A stretch of DNA of 64,000 bases from positions 1 through 64,000 of the forward strand of contig NZ_NEXS01000001.1 of NCBI RefSeq assembly GCF_002810445.1, read 5' to 3'. The stretch is from Advenella sp. S44. GTDB taxonomy: Bacteria > Pseudomonadota > Gammaproteobacteria > Burkholderiales > Burkholderiaceae_B. The notes under the pieces were generated by a model. The model saw nothing but the letters and a program-made list of their open reading frames with translations, was not told the DNA's origin and searched no databases. This document shows, one piece after another, positions 35,876 to 44,448 of this stretch (its first letter is position 1; each line of letters starts with the position of its first letter). Position numbers and translations under genes: made by a program.

Positions 35876-37433
35876 CGAGAAATCCGGGACGGCGCCTGCG
35901 GGTTCACCCGCCCAGCCTTTCGCTCCGGCCAGCTTGTGGCTGACCACGCTGGGCCTGTGCCTCGCGACGTTTATGCAGGTGCTCGATACCACGATTGCCA
36001 ATGTGTCATTACCGACCATTGCCGGCAATCTTGGCGTCAGCTCATCCCAAAGCACCTGGATCATTACTTCCTTTGCCGTCAGCAACGCCATTACCCTGCC
36101 GCTCACTGGCTTTCTGAGCCGACGCTTTGGCGAGGTGCGCTTGTTCAATATTTGTACCGTACTGTTTGTGATTACGTCGTTTCTTTGCGGCATTTCCACC
36201 AATATGACGGAACTGATTATTTTCCGGGCTTTGCAGGGCGCCGTGGCCGGCCCGATGTACCCGATCACGCAAAGCCTGCTGATTTCCATTTACCCTGCGG
36301 CTCGCCGGGGAATGGCGCTTTCCATCCTGTCCATGGTCACGGTCGTGGCGCCGGTCGCCGGCCCCATCCTGGGCGGCTGGATAACCAGCAGCTATTCCTG
36401 GGAATGGATTTTCTTTATCAATATTCCGGTAGGACTGCTTGCCAGCTTTATTGTCTTTATCCAGATGCGAGCCCGTCCGATATCGATCATCAAATCCGGC
36501 GTCGACTATATGGGCCTGATTCTGCTGATCCTGGCTGTGGGTTCACTGCAGGTAGTGCTGGACCTGGGCAATGAAAAAGACTGGTTCGAATCTGACTTTA
36601 TCGTAACACTGACGATTGTGGCGGTTGTTGGCACGCTTGCGTTCCTGATCTGGGAACTGACTCACCCTAATCCCATTGTGAATCTGACGCTATTTCGGCA
36701 TCGCAATTTCGCCTTTGGCACCATCGCCCTTATTTTCGGCTACTCTGCATTCTTTGCTATCAGCTTGCTGATCCCGCTGTGGCTGCAGCGCACTCTGAAC
36801 TATGACTCGATGTGGTCGGGCATTGTGTCTGCGCCTATCGGTATTTTACCGGTCTTTCTCGCGCCCGTAGTAGGCAAATATGCCAACCGTATTGATTTGC
36901 GGGTTTTGGCGTGCCTGTCTTTCATTGTGATGTCGTTTACCTCGTTCTGGCGTGCTGACTTCACCACCGACCTGGACTACATGCATATTGCCATGACCCA
37001 GCTGGTACTGGGCCTGGGTGTGGCCTTTTTCTTCATGCCGGTATTGACGATTTTACTGTCCGATCTGCGTGCCGACGAAATCGCCGCCGGCTCCGGTCTG
37101 GCTGCCTTTCTGCGGGTGCTGGGCGGCAGTTTTTCCGCCTCGATTACCACGTTTTTATGGGACCATCGCACTGTCGTCCATCATGCCCACTTGGCAGAAA
37201 ATATTAATGTCTATAATCCGACAGCCGTGGAGGCCTTGAAACAGTATGGAGAAACCACCGAGATTGCTGCCTACAATATCAATAACCTGATCAACCAGCA
37301 AGCCCTGCAGCTATCATTCAACGAAGTATTCTGGGGGCTGGGCTGGCTGTTTCTGTTGCTGGTGGGTCTGGTCTGGCTGACGCGACCACCGTTTATGGCC
37401 AAACCGGGTGCGCCGCCGGCAGGCGGGCACTGA
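35868..37433 (+). CDS. emrB: DHA2-family MFS drug efflux pump (EmrB type)
   Basis: The 521-residue protein has 14 predicted membrane segments. DHA2 features include CLATFMQVLDTTIANVSLPTIAGNLG in helix 1, GFLSRRFGEVRLF (motif A region), and SMVTVVAPVAGPILGGWITSSYSWEWIFFINIPVG (motif C region, about residues 153-187). EmrB pumps export hydrophobic toxic compounds using the proton gradient together with EmrA. The ATG lies inside the end of emrA (8 bp overlap). It ends 33 bp from the convergent T6SS genes. Drug specificity cannot be read from sequence. Confidence 0.9.
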   Translation: MSNEKSGTAPAGSPAQPFAPASLWLTTLGLCLATFMQVLDTTIANVSLPTIAGNLGVSSSQSTWIITSFAVSNAITLPLTGFLSRRFGEVRLFNICTVLFVITSFLCGISTNMTELIIFRALQGAVAGPMYPITQSLLISIYPAARRGMALSILSMVTVVAPVAGPILGGWITSSYSWEWIFFINIPVGLLASFIVFIQMRARPISIIKSGVDYMGLILLILAVGSLQVVLDLGNEKDWFESDFIVTLTIVAVVGTLAFLIWELTHPNPIVNLTLFRHRNFAFGTIALIFGYSAFFAISLLIPLWLQRTLNYDSMWSGIVSAPIGILPVFLAPVVGKYANRIDLRVLACLSFIVMSFTSFWRADFTTDLDYMHIAMTQLVLGLGVAFFFMPVLTILLSDLRADEIAAGSGLAAFLRVLGGSFSASITTFLWDHRTVVHHAHLAENINVYNPTAVEALKQYGETTEIAAYNINNLINQQALQLSFNEVFWGLGWLFLLLVGLVWLTRPPFMAKPGAPPAGGH

Positions 37434-37466
37434 GGCTATTTGCTGGGCAGCAGGCAATGTGTCGAA

Positions 37467-38117
37467 TCAGCCCATATGAATCTGCTTGCCGTCGACCTTG
37501 ACCAGGTCCTTGGCCGTGACGACGGTGTACTTCGAATGCAGACGGGCCGATTGTTCGGCCTGGTAATCAATGGTGCCGGCGCGCAGGTGCTCCACCTCTT
37601 CGGTCAGTTTGAACGACGTGCGGCTCATGAATGACAGGCGGTCCATGATCGACTCATAGACTTTGCCGATCACGCGCATCATGCCGACTGTTGTTTTCAC
37701 TTCGCGACCGGCATAGGTCATATCCTCGACGACGCACTGTCCGGTTTTCGCGCTCAGCTTCAGTTGCGCAGTCGTCAGGTCCAGGGCGGTGCCCCCGTGC
37801 AATTGCATGGCGGCGGCGCTTTGAATATTGACCGAATCAGCCGAGATATTGAGCCGGCCCGGGACGTTGACAGTTGATTCGTTCTGCTGCGCCTGTTCTA
37901 TGACGGCAATCAGATAAACCCGTTCGCGTTCCGGGCCGCTGATGAGCACGGTGTCGCCGATCTGTGGTTGCAACAGACAACTGGCGGCCCGGCGGCAGAC
38001 CCATTCGTAGCCATCGCACTCGACAACAAACTCCTGCGCTTGCTGCTTTTTCACAGTGCCGATCAAATGCACTGGATCGTAGACGGGATAGGTTTTAGGC
38101 TGGACAACTGAAGACAT
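37467..38117 (-). CDS. DUF3540 protein, T6SS-associated
   Basis: The 216-residue protein matches DUF3540: VHLIGTVKKQQAQEFVVECDG near the start, an OB-like GDTVLISGPERERVYLIAVIE, then a repetitive beta region (LNISADSVNIQSAAAMQLHG, LKLSAKTGQCVVEDMTYAG) resembling the needle-like strands of spike proteins. The family occurs in T6SS and related contractile loci, where cargo or spike assembly roles have been suggested but not established. It is the last gene of the tssA-F block, 38 bp after tssF and in the place where tssG usually follows. No membrane or signal segment is seen. Confidence 0.75.
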   Translation of the reverse strand: MSSVVQPKTYPVYDPVHLIGTVKKQQAQEFVVECDGYEWVCRRAASCLLQPQIGDTVLISGPERERVYLIAVIEQAQQNESTVNVPGRLNISADSVNIQSAAAMQLHGGTALDLTTAQLKLSAKTGQCVVEDMTYAGREVKTTVGMMRVIGKVYESIMDRLSFMSRTSFKLTEEVEHLRAGTIDYQAEQSARLHSKYTVVTAKDLVKVDGKQIHMG

Positions 38118-38155
38118 ATTTATTCCTTTGGCGGTTGATCACAACGTACAGCAAT

Positions 38156-40081
38156 TCAGACGGCGGGCCGGGCGCCCATGCGCGGTTTCCAGCGAGCCAG
38201 TTCGCCGTGCTGCATGGTAGACAGCACGAGTTCGGACATCATATTGATGGAAACGTGACGGGCAAAGAATTGCTCCAGCACGGCCCCGAATAAATAAGGA
38301 CTGACACCAGAGAACGCCCCTTCATCCACTTCCAGATGGATACGCGCCCCTCTGCCAAATACGATCGGCCCCGGTACGGGCAAGCGATGGTGCACGGCCT
38401 CGACTCGCACATGCCGCACGCCATTGATTTGCTTGGCAATGGCCGGATCCGCAATATTTGCGTATATTTTTAACATCTCGCGCAGCGTTTGTGCACCTTT
38501 TTCTGTATCCAAATCAATCAGGCTCAAGTAATTGAGACCTAGATGGCTGATCAGGTGCCAGGCATAAGCGCCCTGGGCCAGGGCAGGCCGCGGGCGTGAG
38601 GGACCGCGCAATACCCTGATCCCCTCGATGGGCGCCGACACGCGCAGAGCCAGGTCATTCTTCTGGCCGACTGGCATCAGCATGGGCAAATCACGATTGG
38701 TGCACAGCACGTCCAGGCTAAGATGGCGTAGATCCTCGGAAAACGGCGCCTGATGTTTGTCCACAAGTGAAATAAAAACCTCACTGCCAATGTAACCGGT
38801 ACGCGCGCCATTACGCGCCGCGGTATCGGACATCAGGCGTGGCTCACGCCGCATGGAATAGTAAGCGCCATAGTCATCAGTATCGCTGCCCAGCGAGCCA
38901 AAAAACGGGCGAAATTCCTTCTCTGTCAAATCGGATATGTTCGAGTAGCCGGCGACCCGTGCCGTGTTGTATACCTCGAAGTCCAGGGGTCGGGTTCGAT
39001 CCACCACCAGGTGATATTCGTGCGTGCTGGGCGAGATCGTAATGCGGTCTGCCTTTTTGGGAAACAGATTAATCACAGGTGTGCAGTGCAGGGCCAGATT
39101 CTCTGCGGTAACATTACCTTCCAGCTCTGGCATATCCTTGTCAAACAGAAATGTCAGCTCGAAGCATCGGCTCTGTTGCCCACCTGGTGCATTGGCGCTG
39201 GCTGCGGCAAGGGCGGACGGCAGCTTGAGCGCCTTTTGCATATTGTTGACGCTAAAGAACATGAACCGCGTTGGAAAGGCGAAATATTCCTGAATGATGC
39301 GATAGCCCTGAAAGATGCGAGCTTCGGCCGGCAGCAGGGCCTGATCACTGTCAAATCCTTCATGACGCACGTCATTGACATTGATGCGGTTGATCCATTT
39401 GACCGGCTTTTCGGCGTCATGACACAACACCGTAATGGTGTGTCCCATGATCAACTCCAGCAAGCGCTGCATATGAATATCCTGGCCGTTCAAATGAAAT
39501 ACCAACTGGTCCAGTTTGAATTCGTGCAGCTTGACCCCACCCTTTATTTCCAGCGTGATTCTAAGCGAACTGCGCACGGGCTGGTTGCGGGTATTCAAAT
39601 TCATCCGCTTCAGCGGCAGATCGGGAGGAACGCCGGACAGCTCAGCGGAGACCACTTGCAATGGCCACAGGGTCAAGGCGTGCCCAGTCACAAATTCGCA
39701 GGGCGTCTGCTCCGTTTTTGGGATGCGCCCGCGCATCACGGTTCCCTTGGGCAGAGTAAAGCCCTTGGCCAGACTGCCCTCATTCATGCTGGGCGAGACT
39801 TGCACCACCGCCATGGACGGAGTCGGCGCCAGATAATTCGGATAAACAACTTCCAGCAGCCGTTGGGAAAATTGCGGAAACTCGGCATCCATTTTCATGT
39901 GGATGCGGGCGGTCAGAAAGCTGAAGCCCTCAAGCAAACGTTCGACATACGGGTCTGCCACCTCGATCCCGTTCATTCCCAGACGACCGGCAATCTTCGG
40001 GTAGTGATCCGCAAATTCCTTGCCCATCTCGCGAATGTAGGCAAGTTCACGGTTGTAATAGTCAAGGAAACGCTGTTCCAT
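38156..40081 (-). CDS. tssF: T6SS baseplate subunit TssF
   Basis: The 641-residue protein is full length for TssF/VasA/ImpG. Family features are the N-terminal FLDYYNRELAYIREMGKEFADHYPKIAGRLG, the RLLEGFSFLTARIHMKMDAEFPQ segment and a C-terminal GRGARIHLEVDEGAFSGVSPYLFGAVLEQFFARHVSINMMSELVLST region (about 575-620). TssF forms the baseplate wedge with TssG and TssE. Its A overlaps the tssE stop (TGATG), giving strong coupling. The usual next gene, tssG, is absent; the DUF3540 gene takes its place. Confidence 0.93.
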   Translation of the reverse strand: MEQRFLDYYNRELAYIREMGKEFADHYPKIAGRLGMNGIEVADPYVERLLEGFSFLTARIHMKMDAEFPQFSQRLLEVVYPNYLAPTPSMAVVQVSPSMNEGSLAKGFTLPKGTVMRGRIPKTEQTPCEFVTGHALTLWPLQVVSAELSGVPPDLPLKRMNLNTRNQPVRSSLRITLEIKGGVKLHEFKLDQLVFHLNGQDIHMQRLLELIMGHTITVLCHDAEKPVKWINRINVNDVRHEGFDSDQALLPAEARIFQGYRIIQEYFAFPTRFMFFSVNNMQKALKLPSALAAASANAPGGQQSRCFELTFLFDKDMPELEGNVTAENLALHCTPVINLFPKKADRITISPSTHEYHLVVDRTRPLDFEVYNTARVAGYSNISDLTEKEFRPFFGSLGSDTDDYGAYYSMRREPRLMSDTAARNGARTGYIGSEVFISLVDKHQAPFSEDLRHLSLDVLCTNRDLPMLMPVGQKNDLALRVSAPIEGIRVLRGPSRPRPALAQGAYAWHLISHLGLNYLSLIDLDTEKGAQTLREMLKIYANIADPAIAKQINGVRHVRVEAVHHRLPVPGPIVFGRGARIHLEVDEGAFSGVSPYLFGAVLEQFFARHVSINMMSELVLSTMQHGELARWKPRMGARPAV

Positions 40082-40644
40082 CAGGCGGCTCCTTGTTCCT
40101 GCAGGTCCATGTGGCCGCTTTCCAGGTCAATATCGGTGCGGAACAAAAATTCGCGTGGATAGGGATTGCACCATAGCTTGCCACGGATCTCCAGGCTCAG
40201 CACATTATGGTGTTCAAGCGAAGTCACTTCACTGACACAGGCTACCTCAAGCGAATCGGCCAGGATACGTGGCTCGAAATGAATAATGGCGGTCTTGATC
40301 GATTGCTCCATATCGACCCAGTCTATTTCCGACATGCGCCTGCCGGCCAGGGCCTCTACCCCGAAATTGACGGTGGAACTGCGAACCTGGGGATAGGCCT
40401 GCAGGTCATCCACCGTTTCGATATTCACGGTATTCAATACCCAGCGCAGGTCTCTGAGCACAGCGTGACGCAGCGTATCATAGGTAATCATGACGCTGTC
40501 GCGGCTTTCCTTTTTTTTCAGCGGCTCATTATCGGTGAGCCGATCCAGCAACGCGGGCTGCAGGCGATCCTTGGCAGCGCGACGCTCGCGCATGCCGAAT
40601 GCAGTCCGTTTTCCTGAAATGTCTTCCATATCCATATACGACAC
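40081..40644 (-). CDS. tssE: T6SS baseplate subunit TssE (gp25-like)
   Basis: The 187-residue protein contains the gp25-like lysozyme-fold domain: LRHAVLRDLRWVLNTVNIETVDDLQAYPQVRSSTVNFG, then the EQSIKTAIIHFEPRILADSLEV segment typical of TssE. The N-terminal ~60 residues are charged and longer than in many homologues. TssE joins TssF/TssG at the baseplate and contacts the sheath. It is translationally coupled to tssF by a one-base overlap and lies 58 bp after tagJ. Confidence 0.9.
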   Translation of the reverse strand: MSYMDMEDISGKRTAFGMRERRAAKDRLQPALLDRLTDNEPLKKKESRDSVMITYDTLRHAVLRDLRWVLNTVNIETVDDLQAYPQVRSSTVNFGVEALAGRRMSEIDWVDMEQSIKTAIIHFEPRILADSLEVACVSEVTSLEHHNVLSLEIRGKLWCNPYPREFLFRTDIDLESGHMDLQEQGAA

Positions 40645-40702
40645 ACCTGTGACTATCTTGCTTTTGTTTTAGTTCAGTTTCCTGGCAATACAGGCAGGCG
40701 AA

Positions 40703-41524
40703 TCAGTTTAACTGCCCGTGATGGAACGTGACACTGCGCATATCGAGCAGCGCATATTCGGCCGCGTCGGTCATCCACATTTTCTGCCCCGTTCCGAAAT
40801 AGATATCCTGGCTGATTTCCTGCCAGTCGGTCCGACGTGACAAGTTGCTTGCATCGTCCAGATCTGCGTAGTTTTTATCTGCAGGCGCCGGATAACGCGC
40901 CGGGATCAAGCCGATTTGCGAACGTCCGCTCACAAGCGTGATCTCGGCCTGGACCCAGATCAGATCGGTCAGGCCTTCCGGAGGAATCAGCCGCAATGAC
41001 TGGATCATATCCATGGGAACCCAGCCATAGCGTCCGTTTGCAATGACCTCGCACACGGGCCCGAGCCGGCTGTCGCCATCACACAGCCATTCAAATGGCT
41101 GTCCTTGCTCTTGCCCATTGACCAGCACGGTTCCCGATAGCGTAGGAGCCGCTTCCAGGGCCTGTTCACGCAGGGCCTGGGCGGTCTCGCCATCGCTGCG
41201 CAGTGCTTCGAGCAACATGGCCATCCACTCGGGCGGCTGCTCAAATACGGCGGGTGTTTTCTCGCCACGAAAGACGGCGGCGCGTTCCTGCTCGGCCGTG
41301 ATCGCGCCGGTATACAACACGGCAACAGGTTGGGCCTGGGCATTCATTTCCGAACTCAGTTTCAGTTGCTCAAATGCCTTGTCCCACAGTCCCTTGACAG
41401 CCAGCAACTGGAAAAGCCGGGCACGCAGATCGGCGTCTGCCGGTTTTTTTCTTATTTCAGCCTTCACCTGGTCCAGCTTTTCATCGACGCTTTTGCCGTC
41501 CAGTGCCTTTATGATGCCTGTCAT
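40703..41524 (-). CDS. tagJ: T6SS accessory protein TagJ (ImpE/SciE)
   Basis: The 273 residues match ImpE: an N-terminal TPR-like region (KSVDEKLDQVKAEIRKKPADADLRARLFQLLAVKGLWDKAFEQL), followed by QPFEWLCDGDSRLGPVCEVIANGRYGWVPMDMIQSLRL (about 138-175), a hallmark of the family. TagJ binds TssB and modulates sheath disassembly in some T6SS subtypes. It lies between hcp and tssE; a long hairpin separates it from hcp. Function is assigned by family and synteny. Confidence 0.88.
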   Translation of the reverse strand: MTGIIKALDGKSVDEKLDQVKAEIRKKPADADLRARLFQLLAVKGLWDKAFEQLKLSSEMNAQAQPVAVLYTGAITAEQERAAVFRGEKTPAVFEQPPEWMAMLLEALRSDGETAQALREQALEAAPTLSGTVLVNGQEQGQPFEWLCDGDSRLGPVCEVIANGRYGWVPMDMIQSLRLIPPEGLTDLIWVQAEITLVSGRSQIGLIPARYPAPADKNYADLDDASNLSRRTDWQEISQDIYFGTGQKMWMTDAAEYALLDMRSVTFHHGQLN

Positions 41525-41550
41525 ATTCGTTCCGTTTTAAAAAATGCAAT

Positions 41551-41589
41551 GAGCTAACAGATACCCAGCCGGGGCATACCTGTTAGCTC
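41551..41589 (-). terminator. Long hairpin between hcp and tagJ
   Basis: GAGCTAACAG (41551-41560) and CTGTTAGCTC (41580-41589) are perfect 10 bp arms. The 19-base interior can pair further through CCC/GGG. It lies 53 bp after the hcp stop on the minus-strand transcript, with no long U-tract. It is likely a partial terminator or 3'-end stabiliser that raises Hcp output over downstream genes. Confidence 0.55.
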
Positions 41590-41641
41590 TTGTGGAGTCT
41601 TGCAAGAAGACCCCCTAACTAGTCAAAGAGAAACAACCCGA

Positions 41642-42127
41642 TTAACCGACGACTCGGTTCTGTTTGACGTCATAGGCAACAATAGATTCAGCGCCTTTGC
41701 CACCCTGCTCTGTTTGCTCCCAGTACTGCTGCTTGACTTTGGCTGCCTGGAATGCAAAGCTGACCATCATCGCATCACCGTCGTGGGCGCCTGTGTATTG
41801 GACCGAAGTCACCAGAACGTCTTCCAGTGTGATTTTGGAGTATTCAACCTGTGTACCACCGGCCTTGCAAACGGACACTTCCACTTTGGTCAGGTGTTTG
41901 CCGGTAGCGCAGTGTTTCATCACTGCAGGTGCAGCACGGTCTACACGGGCAACAACGTTCAGGTCGTTAAAGCTGGCTTTTCCTGTACCGCCGCCACCGC
42001 CGGTAGACATGGAACCAGGTTGTGTTGCACCCCATGCAAAAGACTGAATATCGCTCCAGTCCTTGTGGTTGGAATCCTTCGATTCCCCGTTTGCACCTTC
42101 AATTTTCATAAACATATCAACAGCCAC
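41642..42127 (-). CDS. hcp: T6SS tube protein Hcp (TssD)
   Basis: The 161-residue protein starts MAVDMFMKIEGANGESKDSNHKDWSDIQSFAWG, has a Gly-rich loop STGGGGGTGKASFNDL and ends with a typical C-terminal strand (AYDVKQNRVVG). Hcp hexamers stack into the secreted inner tube of the T6SS. It sits between tssC and tagJ in the sheath operon but is flanked by hairpins on both sides (42211-42268 and 41551-41589), suggesting separate control of message level. A CTAGGAG-like ribosome site lies before the ATG. Confidence 0.95.
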   Translation of the reverse strand: MAVDMFMKIEGANGESKDSNHKDWSDIQSFAWGATQPGSMSTGGGGGTGKASFNDLNVVARVDRAAPAVMKHCATGKHLTKVEVSVCKAGGTQVEYSKITLEDVLVTSVQYTGAHDGDAMMVSFAFQAAKVKQQYWEQTEQGGKGAESIVAYDVKQNRVVG

Positions 42128-42210
42128 AATTTTCTCCTAGTGAGCTAATTAATTTGATTTGCGATCAGGCCTTGTGGGCCCGTCTTTGCTTCACATACTA
42201 CTTACTACAG

Positions 42211-42235
42211 AGATATCCCAGACTTGCGGATATCT
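42211..42235 (-). promoter_or_regulatory. Hairpin in tssC-hcp gap (proximal to hcp)
   Basis: AGATATCC (42211-42218) and GGATATCT (42228-42235) are perfect 8 bp inverted repeats with a 9-base loop, in the 185 bp gap upstream of hcp. No U-tract follows. With the neighbouring hairpin at 42244-42268 it gives a structured leader that could affect processing or stability of the hcp message. Confidence 0.45.
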
Positions 42236-42243
42236 GGTTTTGT

Positions 42244-42268
42244 CCGACACATCGTTTGGATGTGCCGG
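42244..42268 (-). promoter_or_regulatory. Hairpin in tssC-hcp gap (proximal to tssC)
   Basis: CCG-A-CACATC (42244-42253) pairs with GATGTG-C-CGG (42259-42268) with one A/C mismatch. A further short GC-rich self-complementary stretch, TGCCCTG/CAGGGCA, lies just upstream on the transcript around 42280-42297. None has a U-tract. They lie right after the tssC stop and are candidates for attenuation or RNA processing before hcp. Confidence 0.45.
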
Positions 42269-42312
42269 TCAATCGTGATTGCCCTGCCCAGGGCAGTATT
42301 GTTCCGGAGCCT

Positions 42313-43809
42313 TTAGTTATCGTTTTGCTTCAAAGACGGTAATTTCGAAACAAGACGCAAAGAGACGGTCAGTCCTTCGAGCTGGTAATGCGGACGCAGG
42401 AAAAACTTGGCTGCGTAATAACCTGGGTTGTCTTCGATCTCTGTCACCTGAACCTCGGCGGCGGCCAGCGGCTTGCGCGCCTTTGTTTCCTGTGACGAGT
42501 TGGCAGGATCACCGTCAACATAATTCATGATCCAGTCATTGAGCCAGCGTTCCATATCGTCACGTTCGCGGAAGGAACCGATTTTGTCGCGCACAATACA
42601 CTTGAGATAGTGCGCAAAGCGGCAGCATGCGAACAGATATGGCAGGCGCGCAGAAAGCCGGGCATTGGCCGTTGCGTCCGGATCGTTATACTCGTGGGGT
42701 TTTTGCAGAGATTGCGCGCCAATGAAAGCGGCAAAATCAGAGTTCTTGCGATGTACCAGTGGCATGAAGCCGTTCTTGGCCAGCTCGGCTTCGCGACGGT
42801 CGCTGATTGCGATTTCTGTCGGGCACTTCATATCGACTCCGCCATCATCGGTCGGGAAGGTATGGCAAGGCAGATCTTCGACTGCCCCGCCGGACTCGAC
42901 ACCGCGAATCGAAGTGCACCAGCCGTATTCCTTGAAGGAGCGGTTAATATTGGACGCCATTGCATAGGCCGAGTTGGCCCAGGTATAGCGCTCGTGTGTT
43001 GCGCCATCGGTGTCTTCTTCAAAATCGAATTCGTCCACCGGGTTGGTACGTGAACCGTAAGGCAGGCGCGCCAGGAAACGCGGCATTGCCAGGCCGATAT
43101 AACGGGAATCTTCAGACTCGCGCAGACTGCGCCAGGCAGCATATTCGGAGTTGGTGAAAATCTTGGTCAGATCACGTGGGTTAGCCAGTTCCTGCCAAGA
43201 GTCCATCTGCATCACTTCAGGCGAGGCGCCAGAGATGAACGGGCAATGGGCGGCCGAAGAGATGCGGGCCATTTCACCCAGCAGCTCGACGTCAGGCGGA
43301 CTGTGATCAAAGTGATAGTCGCCGACAATACAACCTATAGGTTCGCCACCGAACTGGCCGTACTCTTCTTCGTAAACACGCTTGAAAATCGGGCTTTGGT
43401 CCCAGCCAACGCCCTTATAGCGCTTCAGCGTGCGACCGAGCTCTTTCTTGGTGATGCACATCACCCGGATTTTCAGCAGTTCATCGGTCTCCGAATTGTT
43501 CACCAGGTAATGCAGGCCGCGCCAGGCGCCTTCCAGCTTCTGGAACTCTTCATGGTGCATGATCAGGTTGATCTGTTCGGACAACTTGTGATCGATCTCC
43601 GCGATAATTGCCTGAATCGTTGAATAGGCGTCCGAAGACATGGTAACTGTATTGGCCAATGCCTGTTCGGCCAGCGTGCGCACCGCATTTTCAACGGCTT
43701 CGCGGGCCTGATCAGTCTTGGGTTTGAATTCTTTTTTCAGTAAGGAAGCCAGCCCATCGGACTCCAGTCCTTCCAACTGTACCGCTTCTTTCTGTACGCT
43801 CGTGCTCAT
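42313..43809 (-). CDS. tssC: T6SS sheath large subunit TssC
   Basis: The 498-residue protein matches TssC/VipB/EvpB in length and motifs: LSEQINLIMHHEEFQKLEGAWRGLHYLVNN near 95-125, IGCIVGDYHFDHSPPDVELL, ISSAAHCPFISGASP, FLARLPYG, and the C-terminal RLVSKLP. With TssB it forms the contractile sheath that drives the Hcp tube. It starts 13 bp after tssB. Three potential hairpins follow the stop codon before hcp. Confidence 0.96.
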   Translation of the reverse strand: MSTSVQKEAVQLEGLESDGLASLLKKEFKPKTDQAREAVENAVRTLAEQALANTVTMSSDAYSTIQAIIAEIDHKLSEQINLIMHHEEFQKLEGAWRGLHYLVNNSETDELLKIRVMCITKKELGRTLKRYKGVGWDQSPIFKRVYEEEYGQFGGEPIGCIVGDYHFDHSPPDVELLGEMARISSAAHCPFISGASPEVMQMDSWQELANPRDLTKIFTNSEYAAWRSLRESEDSRYIGLAMPRFLARLPYGSRTNPVDEFDFEEDTDGATHERYTWANSAYAMASNINRSFKEYGWCTSIRGVESGGAVEDLPCHTFPTDDGGVDMKCPTEIAISDRREAELAKNGFMPLVHRKNSDFAAFIGAQSLQKPHEYNDPDATANARLSARLPYLFACCRFAHYLKCIVRDKIGSFRERDDMERWLNDWIMNYVDGDPANSSQETKARKPLAAAEVQVTEIEDNPGYYAAKFFLRPHYQLEGLTVSLRLVSKLPSLKQNDN

Positions 43810-43822
43810 TTAACTCTTCCTG

Positions 43823-44389
43823 TTACTTGCTGGTATCGTCTGCGTCGGAGGCCGGGTTGTCTGCCTCAGGGGCAGACGTATCCTTGTTCGGCGCGGCAGC
43901 CAGCGTTTTCATCAAGGCGGGATTTTTCAGCACTTTGCTGATCAGTTCTTCTGCGCCAGTCTTGCCATCCATGTAGGTCAGCAGATTGGCCAGCTCAGTA
44001 CGCGCCTCCAGCAGTTCATTAAGCGCGTCCACCTTGCGCGCCACCTGTGCCGGTGAAAAGTCGTCGATGCTGTCAAAGCTCATGTCCACGCTAAGTACAC
44101 CGTCTCCGGTCAGGGTATTGGGCACTTGAAACGTCACGCGCGGCTTGATGGCTTTCATGCGTTCATCGAAATTATCGATATCTACTTCAAGGAACTTGCG
44201 GTCATTGATATCTGCCTGTGGCACTTCAGACTTACCGGCAAGATCGGCCATAACGCCCATGACGAATGGCAACTGAATGGTTCTTTCGGCACCATAAATT
44301 TCAACGTCATATTCGATCTGCACACGCGGGGCGCGGTTCCGTGCAATGAACTTCTGCCCGCTTCTGCGTGACGACATTCGTGTAGCCAT
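43823..44389 (-). CDS. tssB: T6SS sheath small subunit TssB
   Basis: The ATG at 44389 follows GGAG with 9-base spacing and gives 188 residues; an in-frame TTG five codons upstream has no better signal. TssB features are RAPRVQIEYDVEIYGAERTIQLPFVMGVMADLAG near the N-terminus and RKFLEVDIDNFDERMKAIKPRV. The C-terminal Ala/Asp-rich tail is variable in this family. It pairs with TssC in the sheath and lies between tssA and tssC, the standard sheath order. Confidence 0.94.
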   Translation of the reverse strand: MATRMSSRRSGQKFIARNRAPRVQIEYDVEIYGAERTIQLPFVMGVMADLAGKSEVPQADINDRKFLEVDIDNFDERMKAIKPRVTFQVPNTLTGDGVLSVDMSFDSIDDFSPAQVARKVDALNELLEARTELANLLTYMDGKTGAEELISKVLKNPALMKTLAAAPNKDTSAPEADNPASDADDTSK

Positions 44390-44448
44390 TCTTTTAATCT
44401 CCAACTCGTGGCCGGTTGAACCGGCGGATCATATTTATCTAAATTCGT

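Noticed and set aside
39011-40162. Plus-strand open frame of 383 codons opposite tssF
   Set aside because: It lies wholly antisense to the well-conserved tssF, has no recognisable motif and is explained by the high-GC codon pattern of the real gene.
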